NCBI GenBank assembly: GCA_025450495.1
Contig: JANWHI010000121.1
Location: 1-5,141 of the forward strand
Reading direction: 5' to 3'
Length of the DNA stretch: 5,141 nucleotides
DNA from: Candidatus Dormiibacter sp.
GTDB lineage: Bacteria > Chloroflexota > Dormibacteria > UBA8260
The notes under the pieces were generated by a model, which was not told the DNA's origin, made no database searches, and was given only the letters and a program-made list of their open reading frames with translations. Below are positions 1 through 5,141 of the stretch, piece by piece (the stretch's first letter is position 1; each line of letters begins with the position of its first letter). The translations under genes were made by a program, and so were the position numbers.

Positions 1-135
1 CATCTCGTCACCCACGATCCAGGAGATGACGCCGCGGTCGGAGCGCGTTTGTTCGACGGCGCGCAGCAGCACCCGCCGCACCAGCTCGCTGGGATCGGAC
101 ACGCTGTTGAAGTCGTCGATCAGTTCCAGGGCCAC
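1..135 (-). CDS. N-terminal fragment of a probable GAF-domain sensor/regulator
   Basis: Reading leftward from a GTG at 135-133, an uninterrupted frame of 45 codons runs to the window edge. The peptide begins MALELIDDFNSVSDPSEL and ends near TRSDRGVISWIVGDEM. The pattern is an amphipathic helix, a 'D-x-x-E-L-V-R-R-V-L' helix, then 'T-x-x-D-R-G-V-I-S-W-I-V'. This is how many GAF domains begin: helix, then the first beta strand after 'adrg'. GAF domains bind small ligands or mediate dimerisation and usually sit ahead of a histidine kinase, GGDEF/EAL, PP2C phosphatase or HTH output module. The output module here lies outside the window, so the final function is unknown. The start is chosen because GGGGAGG lies 8 nt upstream. 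A second in-frame GTG at 189-187 exists but would add a Gly-rich, domain-unlike extension. The gene is divergent from the acetyltransferase gene at 319. The GAF call is inference from a short peptide. Confidence 0.6.
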   Translation of the reverse strand, partial: MALELIDDFNSVSDPSELVRRVLLRAVEQTRSDRGVISWIVGDEM

Positions 136-143
136 AGTGCCGG

Positions 144-150
144 CCTCCCC
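144..150 (-). promoter_or_regulatory. Shine-Dalgarno of the GAF-type gene
   Basis: On the minus strand GGGGAGG (150 down to 144) is followed by an 8-nt spacer and the GTG at 135. It contains the anti-SD core GGAGG and decides between this start and the in-frame GTG at 189. Immediately upstream is a run of seven G (158 to 152), so the leader is extremely G-rich. Confidence 0.6.
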
Positions 151-223
151 ACCCCCCCACAGGTGCGGGCGAACGTCACACCTCGCCACTCACGCCGTCC
201 TGAAGCGCCGTGGGTGTGGCCGG

Positions 224-229
224 ATGTTA
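224..229 (-). promoter_or_regulatory. Weak -10-like element for the minus-strand gene
   Basis: On the minus strand TAACAT (229 to 224) sits in the only AT-rich patch of the 136-318 intergenic region and matches TANNNT. It would give a leader of about 80 nt before the GTG at 135. No convincing -35 hexamer lies 16-19 nt further upstream; the best nearby string is GTCACG at 254 to 249. Treat it as a candidate only. Confidence 0.22.
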
Positions 230-249
230 ACGATTCTCCAAGCGTGCGC

Positions 250-272
250 GTGACGGGCTGAGCCATCGTCAC
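250..272. repeat. Inverted repeat in the divergent intergenic region
   Basis: GTGACG (250-255) and CGTCAC (267-272) are perfect inverted copies separated by 11 nt. Inside them GGCT (256-259) and AGCC (261-264) form a second, nested pair. The element lies between the minus-strand GAF-type gene and the plus-strand acetyltransferase gene, next to the candidate minus-strand promoter. It could be an operator or a small cruciform. The arms are short, so chance in GC-rich DNA is possible. Confidence 0.3.
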
Positions 273-306
273 CTGCCCCCCGCTCCGATTTGCCGGCTCG
301 TGCGGG

Positions 307-312
307 CATAGT
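307..312 (+). promoter_or_regulatory. -10-like hexamer placed for a leaderless transcript of the ElaA-like gene
   Basis: CATAGT (307-312) matches the TATAAT consensus at four of six positions, including the conserved A and final T. Six bases separate it from the GTG at 319, the spacing expected if transcription starts on the first base of the start codon. No purine-rich Shine-Dalgarno stands at normal distance; the Gs at 315-319 abut the start. No clear -35 is seen. This is inference from spacing. Confidence 0.35.
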
Positions 313-318
313 GCGGGG

Positions 319-759
319 GTGGCGAGTCCGCCGGCGGTCCATTCCGCCCACTTCGACGAGCTGTCGGCCCGGACCTTCCACGACATCGTCCGGCTGCGCC
401 TCGACACCTTCATCGTCGAGCAGGACTGCCCCTACCACGAGCTGGACGGGCGCGACCTCCTCCCCGAGACCCTGCACGTCTGGGCAGAGGCCGGCGGCGA
501 GGTCGTCTCCTACCTGCGCATGTACCCCGACGAGGGCCTGGTGACCTGGATCGGCAGAGTGGTCACCGCCCCGTCCCACCGCAGCCGCGGCCTCGGGACC
601 CAGCTCATGAGGGCCGCCCTGGCGATGGCACCGCGGCCGGTGCGGATCTCGGCACAGGCACGGCTCGAGGCCTGGTACGCGGCGTTCGGCTTCGTGCGCT
701 GCGGCGACGACTTCATCGAAGACGGCATCCCCCATACGCCGATGCGACTGGACGGCTGA
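319..759 (+). CDS. elaA: ElaA-family GNAT N-acetyltransferase
   Basis: This 146-residue protein transfers an acyl group, normally acetyl, from CoA to an acceptor that is not well established for the ElaA family. It is soluble, with no signal peptide or membrane segment. Family signatures are clear. Residues 33-47 (VEQDCPYHELDGRDL) match the ElaA hallmark, which in E. coli reads much like VEQNCPYQDIDGDDL. Residues 88-93 (RSRGLG) are the R-x-x-G-x-G acetyl-CoA pyrophosphate loop. Residues 112-125 (AQARLEAWYAAFGF) and 134-138 (EDGIP, followed by H139) are the conserved C-terminal ElaA blocks. Length is close to E. coli ElaA (about 150 residues), so the gene is complete. The GTG at 319 is the first possible start after an in-frame TGA at 259-261. 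The gene appears monocistronic: divergent from the GAF-type gene and followed after 31 bp by a strong stem-loop. Family assignment is firm; substrate and physiological role are unknown. Confidence 0.9.
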   Translation: MASPPAVHSAHFDELSARTFHDIVRLRLDTFIVEQDCPYHELDGRDLLPETLHVWAEAGGEVVSYLRMYPDEGLVTWIGRVVTAPSHRSRGLGTQLMRAALAMAPRPVRISAQARLEAWYAAFGFVRCGDDFIEDGIPHTPMRLDG

Positions 760-790
760 GGACGACCATCGCGGCGCGGCCCGCTCGTTA

Positions 791-831
791 GGGCGGCGAG
801 CCGGCGTTGGGAGCCACCGGCATCGCCGCCC
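791..831 (+). terminator. GC-rich stem-loop, probable terminator of the ElaA-like gene
   Basis: Bases 791-804 (GGGCGGCGAGCCGG) pair with 817-831 in 14 Watson-Crick pairs, interrupted only by one bulged A at 822. The 12-nt loop is 805-816. The hairpin starts 31 bp after the stop codon at 757-759. No T-tract follows; the next bases are CCCAATCGGGG. It is therefore a hairpin without U-tract, a form often proposed as terminator in GC-rich bacteria. The loop contains GGGAGCCA (809-816), which recurs as a direct repeat at 840-847, and a small CCCC/GGGG pair (831-834 with 839-842) abuts the stem. It could instead be a leader structure for the carboxylase gene if transcription starts upstream. Confidence 0.55.
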
Positions 832-850
832 CCCAATCGGGGAGCCAAGG

Positions 851-864
851 GGTCGACATCGACC
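851..864. promoter_or_regulatory. Perfect dyad (candidate operator) upstream of the carboxylase gene
   Basis: GGTCGA (851-856), CA, then TCGACC (859-864) form a perfect 6+6 inverted repeat with a 2-nt centre. Embedded in it is TCGACA (853-858), five of six matches to the -35 consensus TTGACA. A weak -10-like GATACC (875-880) lies 16 nt downstream. The site lies 70-84 bp upstream of the carboxylase start, just past the stem-loop. A dimeric repressor or activator controlling the carboxylase/GNAT pair would fit, but this is inference. Confidence 0.35.
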
Positions 865-934
865 GTCGCCCTGAGATACCGCGGGGGTTACACGGCCGCG
901 GCGCTCCACGTTCTGGCAAGCTCGGCGGTCGCCG

Positions 935-2737
935 ATGACCGAACCGTCCTCCCTGCAGCTGGCGCCTGGCGAGGTGGCGTACGACGCGCCGATGTCCGCG
1001 GTGATCGTCGACGTCGCCGCTGCCGGCTCACAGGTCCCGGCCGGTGGCCGGCTCGCCCTGCTCGAGGCGATGAAGATGCAGCACGTCGTCAGCGCCACCG
1101 AGAGCGTCGCCGTCCGGCGGACGCTGGTCTCAGCGGGCCAGACCGTGCTCGAGCATCAGCCGCTGGTCGTCGTGGTACCGGCTGACGATGCGGTCGCGGG
1201 CGGAGTCACCAGCGAAACCGACCTCGACGCCGTGCGCGCCGACCTAGCCGAGGTGCGCGAGCGTCATGCGCTGGGGCTCGACGAGCACCGCGCGGAGGCC
1301 GTTGCCAAGCGCCACGCGTTGAACCGGCGCACCGCGCGCGAGAACATCAGCGACCTCGTCGACCCAGGAAGCTTCGTCGAGTACGGGGCACTGGCCATCG
1401 CCGCACAGCGCGGACGTCGCGGCGAGCAGGACCTCATCGAGAACACGCCGGCCGACGGCCTGGTGACGGGTCTCGCCACCATCAACGCCGACCTGTTCGG
1501 CCCCGACCGGGCCGCCGCCGTGGTCGTCGCCTACGACTACACCGTCCTGGCGGGCACGCAGGGGATGCGCAACCACGCCAAGACCGACCGGGTGTTCAAC
1601 CTCGCTGCGCGCCGGCATCTCCCGGTGGTGCTGTTCCCCGAAGGCGGTGGCGGACGGCCGGGTGACGTCGACTCGCCCTCGATCTCCGGCCTCGATGTGA
1701 CCACGTTCCACGAGTTCGGCCGGCTCAGTGGTGACGTGCCGCTGGTCGCGGTCGTGTCGGGACGCTGCTTTGCCGGCAACGCTGCGCTGCTGGGGATGTG
1801 CGACGCGGTGATCGCCACACCGGACGCCAACATCGGGATGGGCGGTCCCGCGATGATCGAAGGCGGCGGCCTCGGCAGCTTCCGGCCCGAGGAGATCGGT
1901 CCGATCGACGTGCAGAGGCACAACGGCGTGGTCCACGTCGTCGCCGACGACGAGGCCGACGCGGTGTCGATCGCCAAGAGATACCTTTCCTACTTCCAGG
2001 GAGCGCTCGACAGCTGGGAGGCGCCCGATGAGCGGCTCGCCCGCCAGGTGCTGCCCGACGATCGGCTGCGCGCCTACGACGCGCGTGCGGCCATCGGCGC
2101 CATCGTCGACGTGGGGTCGATGCTCGAGCTCCGGCGTGACCACGGCATCGGCGTGGTCACTGCCCTGGTCCGCGTCGAAGGCCGTCCGTTCGGCCTGGTT
2201 GCCAACAACACCGAGCACCTCGGCGGGGCCATCGACGCCACCGCCGCCGACAAGCTCGCCGCCTTCCTCACCCTGTGCGACTCGTTCGGGCTGCCGGTGG
2301 TGTCGCTCTGCGACACGCCGGGCTTCATGGTCGGGCCGGAGGCGGAGACCGAGGCGTCGGTCACCAGGTTCAGCCGGCTGTTCATCGTCGGCGCACGGCT
2401 GCACGTCCCCATCGGCACGATCATCCTGCGCAAGGGCTACGGGCTCGGCGCCCAGGCGATGGCGGCGGGCTCGTTCCGCGCTCCCGAGTTCGTCGTGGCC
2501 TGGCCGACCGGGGAGATTGGCGCGATGGGTCTAGAAGGCGCCATACACCTCGGCTTTCGCAAGGAGCTGGAGGCAGCGCCCGACGCCGACGCCCGCGACC
2601 GCCTCTTCAACGACCACGTCCAGCTCGCATATCAGAAGGGCCGGGCGCTGACCGCGGCCACGGCCTTCGAGATCGACGATGTCATCGACCCCGCCGACAC
2701 GCGGCGCCTGATCCTCACGCTGCGTGGCCGACAATGA
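935..2737 (+). CDS. Acyl-CoA carboxylase: biotinyl domain fused to carboxyltransferase
   Basis: This 600-residue protein joins a biotin carboxyl carrier domain (about residues 8-82) to a full carboxyltransferase (about 95-600). The biotinyl domain has APMSAVIV (18-25) and the ligation motif EAMKM (44-48), with Lys47 the biotin acceptor. The carboxyltransferase N-half carries the RRTARENISDLVDPGSFVEY stretch (131-150), EGGGGRPGD (236-244) and the oxyanion-hole segment GRCFAGNAALLG (276-287). The C-half has NNTEHLGGAIDA (424-435), CDTPGFMVG (459-467), RKGYGLGAQAM (499-509) and AWPTGEIGAMGLEGA (522-536). These blocks match the C-terminal half of single-chain long-chain acyl-CoA carboxylases (order, as I recall, BC, BT, BCCP, CT) better than PccB/AccB. 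It would move CO2 from carboxybiotin to an acyl-CoA in the cytoplasm, feeding lipid or organic-acid metabolism; the substrate is unknown. No biotin carboxylase domain is present here, so one must act in trans. ATG 935 is the only start after the in-frame TGA at 872-874; the ribosome site is weak (GGCGG, 924-928). It overlaps the next gene. Confidence 0.93.
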   Translation: MTEPSSLQLAPGEVAYDAPMSAVIVDVAAAGSQVPAGGRLALLEAMKMQHVVSATESVAVRRTLVSAGQTVLEHQPLVVVVPADDAVAGGVTSETDLDAVRADLAEVRERHALGLDEHRAEAVAKRHALNRRTARENISDLVDPGSFVEYGALAIAAQRGRRGEQDLIENTPADGLVTGLATINADLFGPDRAAAVVVAYDYTVLAGTQGMRNHAKTDRVFNLAARRHLPVVLFPEGGGGRPGDVDSPSISGLDVTTFHEFGRLSGDVPLVAVVSGRCFAGNAALLGMCDAVIATPDANIGMGGPAMIEGGGLGSFRPEEIGPIDVQRHNGVVHVVADDEADAVSIAKRYLSYFQGALDSWEAPDERLARQVLPDDRLRAYDARAAIGAIVDVGSMLELRRDHGIGVVTALVRVEGRPFGLVANNTEHLGGAIDATAADKLAAFLTLCDSFGLPVVSLCDTPGFMVGPEAETEASVTRFSRLFIVGARLHVPIGTIILRKGYGLGAQAMAAGSFRAPEFVVAWPTGEIGAMGLEGAIHLGFRKELEAAPDADARDRLFNDHVQLAYQKGRALTAATAFEIDDVIDPADTRRLILTLRGRQ

Positions 2738-3207
2738 CGGGCGACTCCGTGCGGCAAGCGTCGCCCGCCGACGTCGACAGCGTGGCCGAGCTGTTCGCGC
2801 TCTACCGCGTGTTCTACGGCCAGCGCCACGACGTCGCCGCCGCCGCCTCGTTCCTGCAGGCTCGGCTGGAGCGCGGCGAAGCGGTCCTCTACATCGCCGA
2901 GGCGGAGGATGGCGCCGTGGTCGGTTTCGTGCAGGTCTATCCGACCTTCGCCTCGGTGGAGCTCGGCGCCGCCTGGCGTCTCAACGACCTCTATGTCGCC
3001 GAGTCGGCGCGAGGGCGCGGCGTCGCCAGCCTCCTGATGCGCGCCGTTCAGGAGGGCGCGAGCGATGCCGGCGCCGTGTGGATCGACCTGGAGACCGCGC
3101 GCGACAACCTCAACGCGCAGCGCCTCTACGAGCGCGAGGGCTACGCGCGTGACGACGAGTTCCTGCACTACGTCAGGTCACTGATCGCGACGCCCGCGCG
3201 TGACTAG
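2734..3207 (+). CDS. GNAT-family N-acetyltransferase, coupled to the carboxylase gene
   Basis: A 157-residue GNAT enzyme beginning MTGDSVRQASPADVDSVAEL. Its N-terminal 'R-x-A-x-P-x-D-x-x-x-V-A-E-L' strand and helix, FYGQ (27-30), GFVQVYPTFASVELG (64-78), LNDLYVAESARGRGVASLL (83-101, with the RGRGVA acetyl-CoA loop at 93-98) and DNLNAQRLYEREGY (124-137) are standard GNAT blocks in order. The family is common in bacteria but I know no characterised substrate. No signal peptide or membrane segment is visible. ATG 2734-2736 overlaps the carboxylase stop TGA (2735-2737) as ATGA and lacks a convincing Shine-Dalgarno, so translation is probably coupled. The same frame stays open upstream inside the carboxylase gene, but that part is Arg/Pro/His-rich shadow sequence and is excluded. 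Its partner suggests a role near acyl-CoA metabolism, though operon membership alone does not show that. The stop TAG (3205-3207) shares the CTAG with the leuS stop. Confidence 0.9.
   Translation: MTGDSVRQASPADVDSVAELFALYRVFYGQRHDVAAAASFLQARLERGEAVLYIAEAEDGAVVGFVQVYPTFASVELGAAWRLNDLYVAESARGRGVASLLMRAVQEGASDAGAVWIDLETARDNLNAQRLYEREGYARDDEFLHYVRSLIATPARD
3204..3207. other. CTAG tetranucleotide shared by two convergent stop codons
   Basis: The palindrome CTAG reads TAG on both strands: bases 3205-3207 end the plus-strand GNAT gene and bases 3206-3204 end leuS on the minus strand. The two coding regions therefore overlap tail to tail by 4 bp. There is no intergenic space for a terminator for either gene, and no strong hairpin is apparent in the adjoining 60 bp. 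Confidence 0.95.
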
Positions 3208-5141
3208 ACGACGACGTTGACCACCCGGTCGACGACGGCCACCACCTTGCGCGGCTCCGCCTCGCCGAGCATCTCCACGATGCGAGGCAGCTCAAGCGCC
3301 CGCTGACGAAGGTCGTCCTGGCCGGTGCCGGCGGGAACGGTCATCGTCGCGCGCAGCTTCCCGTTGACCTGCACCGCCACCTCCACCTCCACCCGCGCGG
3401 CCAGGTGGGGATCGTGCTCCGGCCAGCCGCCGGGGGCGTGCACGGAGCTGTCGTGCCCGGTGCGCTGCCACAGCTCCTCGGTGATGTGCGGCGCGAACGG
3501 TGCCAGGCAGAGCAGCAGCGTCTCGGCGTCGACGACGCGACCACGTCCCGCCGCGGACTCGTGGTCCAGCTCGCGCGCAAACTCCATCAGCTGGGCGATC
3601 GCAGTGTTGTAGTGCAGCTCGGCGATGTCCTCGTCGACGCCGCCGATGAGGCGGTGGCGGCGCCGCTCGCGCGCCTCGTCGTCGTCAGCGTCGACCAGCG
3701 TGGCTCTCTGGGTGCCGCGCCAGACGCGCTGGAGGAAGCGGCTGATGCCGACGATGCCCTCGTCGCGGAAGTCGCCGCCGGCGGTGTACGGCCCCAGGAA
3801 CATCAGGTAGAGACGGAAGGTGTCGGCGCCGTACTTCTCGATGTACTCGTCGGGGTTGACCACGTTGCCGCGGCTCTTCGACATCTTGGCGCCGTCCTTG
3901 ACGATCATCCCGTGAGCGCGGAACTTGGCGAACGGCTCCGGGTCGTTGACCAGCCCCATCTCGTGCAGACCACGCATCACGAAGCGCGAGTAGAGCAGGT
4001 GACGCACCGCGTGCTCGTTGCCGCCGATGTACATGTCCACCGGCAGCCAGCGGTTGGTGCGCTCGCGATCGAAGGCCACGTCGTCGAAATCCGTCGAGGG
4101 ATAGCGCAGGAAATACCAGCTGGAATCGAGGAACGTGTCGCTGACGTCGGTCTCGCGCCGCGCCGGACCGCCGCATCTCGGGCAGGTGACGTTGACCCAC
4201 TCCTCGACGGTTGCCAGCGGCGACACCCCCGTCCCGGTGGGACGGAAATCGTCGAGCTCAGGGAGCAGCACCGGCAGGTCCTCGTCGGGGACGGCCACCT
4301 GGCCATCGGTGGGGCAGTGGATGATGGGGATCGGCGGTCCCCAGTACCGCTGCCGGGAGATCAGCCAGTCGCGCAGCCGGTAGGTGATTGTCGCCTCGCC
4401 GCGGTGGGTGTTCTCGAGCATCTCGACGATCCGCCTGCGGGCCTGGTCGGACGGCACGCCGTCCAGCTCGCCGCTGTTGACCAGCGTGCCCTCCCCGGCG
4501 TACGCCGCCGCCGCAGGAGCACCACCGCTGATGACCTCGACGATCGGCAGCCCGTGCTCGGTGGCGAAGGCGTGGTCACGCTCGTCGTGGCCGGGCACCG
4601 CCATGATCGCCCCGGTGCCGTAGTCGTAGAGGACGTACGGCGCCGACCACACCGGCAGGCGCGCGCCGGTCAGCGGATGGATCGCGGTCGATCCCAGGTC
4701 GATCCCGACTGAGAAGTCGGGCTCCGCCTGCGGGCCGGGAAGCCGGTTGCGCCACGCGTTCAGCTCGCCGCGCTTTTCTGTGGGAACGAACTCCTCGAGC
4801 TGCGGGTGGTCGGCGGAGATGACCACGAAGGTGGCGCCGAACAGGGTGTCGGGCCGGGTGGTGAAGACAGCGACATCGGGACGCTCGCAGCCCTCGAGGT
4901 CGAAGGTGATGCGCGCGCCCTCGCGCCGCCCGATCCAGTTGCGCTGCATCACCTTGACCCGGTCGGGCCAGCGGTCGAGGCCATCCAGCGCGTCGAGCAT
5001 CTCCTGCGCGTACTTGGTGATCTTCAACCACCACTGGCGCAGCCAGCGGGTCTCGACCACGGAGTCGCAGCGCTCGCAGCGGCCGTGCTCCACCTGCTCG
5101 TTGGCGAGCACGGTGAGGCACGACGGGCACCACAGCACCGC
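3204..5141 (-). CDS. leuS: Leucyl-tRNA synthetase, N-terminus outside the window
   Basis: Class I synthetase charging tRNA-Leu with leucine in the cytoplasm. The frame is open from the right edge; 645 residues are visible (numbered from the codon at 5141-5139), and about 155, including the HIGH motif, lie beyond it by comparison with E. coli LeuRS. Seen in order: a zinc-knuckle pair CPSC/CERC (Cys 5, 8, 22, 25); QRNWIGR (66-72); the CP1 editing domain with TTRPDT (94-99) and GTGAIMAVPGHDERD ending at Asp189, the expected editing aspartate; YRLRDWLISRQRYWG (254-268); a CPRC knuckle (320-323); DTFLDSSWYFLRYPS (335-349); GGNEHAVRHLLY (373-384); the ATP-binding KMSKS (419-423, bases 3887-3873); the helical anticodon-binding domain (about 465-580); and the C-terminal domain with VQVNGKLR (590-597). 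Editing and catalytic motifs look intact. The leucine-specific insertion before KMSKS is absent: only VKDGA separates GMI from KMSKS. The promoter is outside the window. The annotated-looking GTG at 5138 is internal, not the start. Confidence 0.97.
   Translation of the reverse strand, partial: AVLWCPSCLTVLANEQVEHGRCERCDSVVETRWLRQWWLKITKYAQEMLDALDGLDRWPDRVKVMQRNWIGRREGARITFDLEGCERPDVAVFTTRPDTLFGATFVVISADHPQLEEFVPTEKRGELNAWRNRLPGPQAEPDFSVGIDLGSTAIHPLTGARLPVWSAPYVLYDYGTGAIMAVPGHDERDHAFATEHGLPIVEVISGGAPAAAAYAGEGTLVNSGELDGVPSDQARRRIVEMLENTHRGEATITYRLRDWLISRQRYWGPPIPIIHCPTDGQVAVPDEDLPVLLPELDDFRPTGTGVSPLATVEEWVNVTCPRCGGPARRETDVSDTFLDSSWYFLRYPSTDFDDVAFDRERTNRWLPVDMYIGGNEHAVRHLLYSRFVMRGLHEMGLVNDPEPFAKFRAHGMIVKDGAKMSKSRGNVVNPDEYIEKYGADTFRLYLMFLGPYTAGGDFRDEGIVGISRFLQRVWRGTQRATLVDADDDEARERRRHRLIGGVDEDIAELHYNTAIAQLMEFARELDHESAAGRGRVVDAETLLLCLAPFAPHITEELWQRTGHDSSVHAPGGWPEHDPHLAARVEVEVAVQVNGKLRATMTVPAGTGQDDLRQRALELPRIVEMLGEAEPRKVVAVVDRVVNVVV

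Noticed and set aside
136..189. In-frame GTG at 189-187 as start of the GAF-type gene
   Set aside because: The added residues include a Trp/Gly-rich stretch from the G tract, and the GTG at 135 has a proper Shine-Dalgarno 8 nt upstream.
923..934. Small CGGCG/CGCCG hairpin touching the carboxylase ATG
   Set aside because: Five base pairs with a 2-nt loop, too tight to fold fully and common by chance at this GC content; not supported as a translational control element.
190..1098. Minus-strand open frame of 302 codons spanning the acetyltransferase and the control region
   Set aside because: It crosses both the ElaA-like gene and the non-coding 760-934 stretch in antisense and shows no domain. 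It arises from a lack of stop codons in GC-rich DNA.
1244..2404. Long open frame (386 codons) on the minus strand
   Set aside because: It lies wholly antisense to the carboxylase, whose motifs are unmistakable. Its translation is a low-complexity mix rich in His, Arg, Gly and Val, as expected from the reverse frame of GC-rich coding DNA.
2275..2733. Upstream extension of the second GNAT gene in the same frame
   Set aside because: This part reads as Arg/Pro/His-rich sequence inside the carboxylase gene. The GNAT homology begins right after the ATG at 2734.
3405..4712. Long open frame (435 codons) on the plus strand
   Set aside because: It is antisense to leuS, which has intact editing and KMSKS motifs. 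Its sequence has no recognisable domain and looks like a mirror of the leuS codons.
1..5141. Defence system, CRISPR, mobile element or RNA gene
   Set aside because: No repeat array, transposase, integrase, attachment site or tRNA-like fold was found; every gap over 100 bp was read and holds only the elements listed.

Overview
This is a compact, visibly very GC-rich bacterial chromosomal window with five protein genes, two of them cut by the window edges. GTG starts, short intergenic gaps, overlapping genes and GC-saturated third positions suit a high-GC actinobacterium or a similar lineage. The leucyl-tRNA synthetase complicates that. It lacks the long insertion before the signature motif and keeps a canonical KMSKS, unlike the Mycobacterium/Streptomyces form as I recall it. 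A deep-branching actinobacterial class (Acidimicrobiia- or Thermoleophilia-like) or Chloroflexota is therefore at least as likely, and phylum cannot be fixed from this window.

Layout, left to right. (1) 1-135, minus: the first 45 codons of a protein that starts like a GAF sensor domain, with a GTG start and a good Shine-Dalgarno. (2) 136-318: a divergent intergenic region with weak promoter-like elements and an inverted repeat. (3) 319-759, plus: an ElaA-family GNAT acetyltransferase, possibly translated from a leaderless transcript. (4) 760-934: a control region with a 14-bp GC-rich stem-loop (probable terminator of the acetyltransferase gene) and a perfect dyad upstream of the next gene. 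(5) 935-2737, plus: a 600-residue acyl-CoA carboxylase subunit with an N-terminal biotinyl domain fused to a complete carboxyltransferase. This equals the C-terminal half of single-chain long-chain acyl-CoA carboxylases, without biotin carboxylase. (6) 2734-3207, plus: a second, unrelated GNAT acetyltransferase joined to the carboxylase by an ATGA overlap. (7) 3204-5141, minus: leuS without its N-terminal part, converging on the GNAT gene so tightly that one CTAG tetranucleotide supplies both stop codons.

The carboxylase and the second GNAT gene form a likely two-gene operon. The carboxylase would need a biotin carboxylase and a biotin ligase from elsewhere in the genome. The other genes look like independent neighbours. 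I see no CRISPR array, mobile element, RNA gene or defence system. The most distinctive item is the biotinyl-carboxyltransferase fusion without its biotin carboxylase; the rest is ordinary genome content with some interesting junctions.
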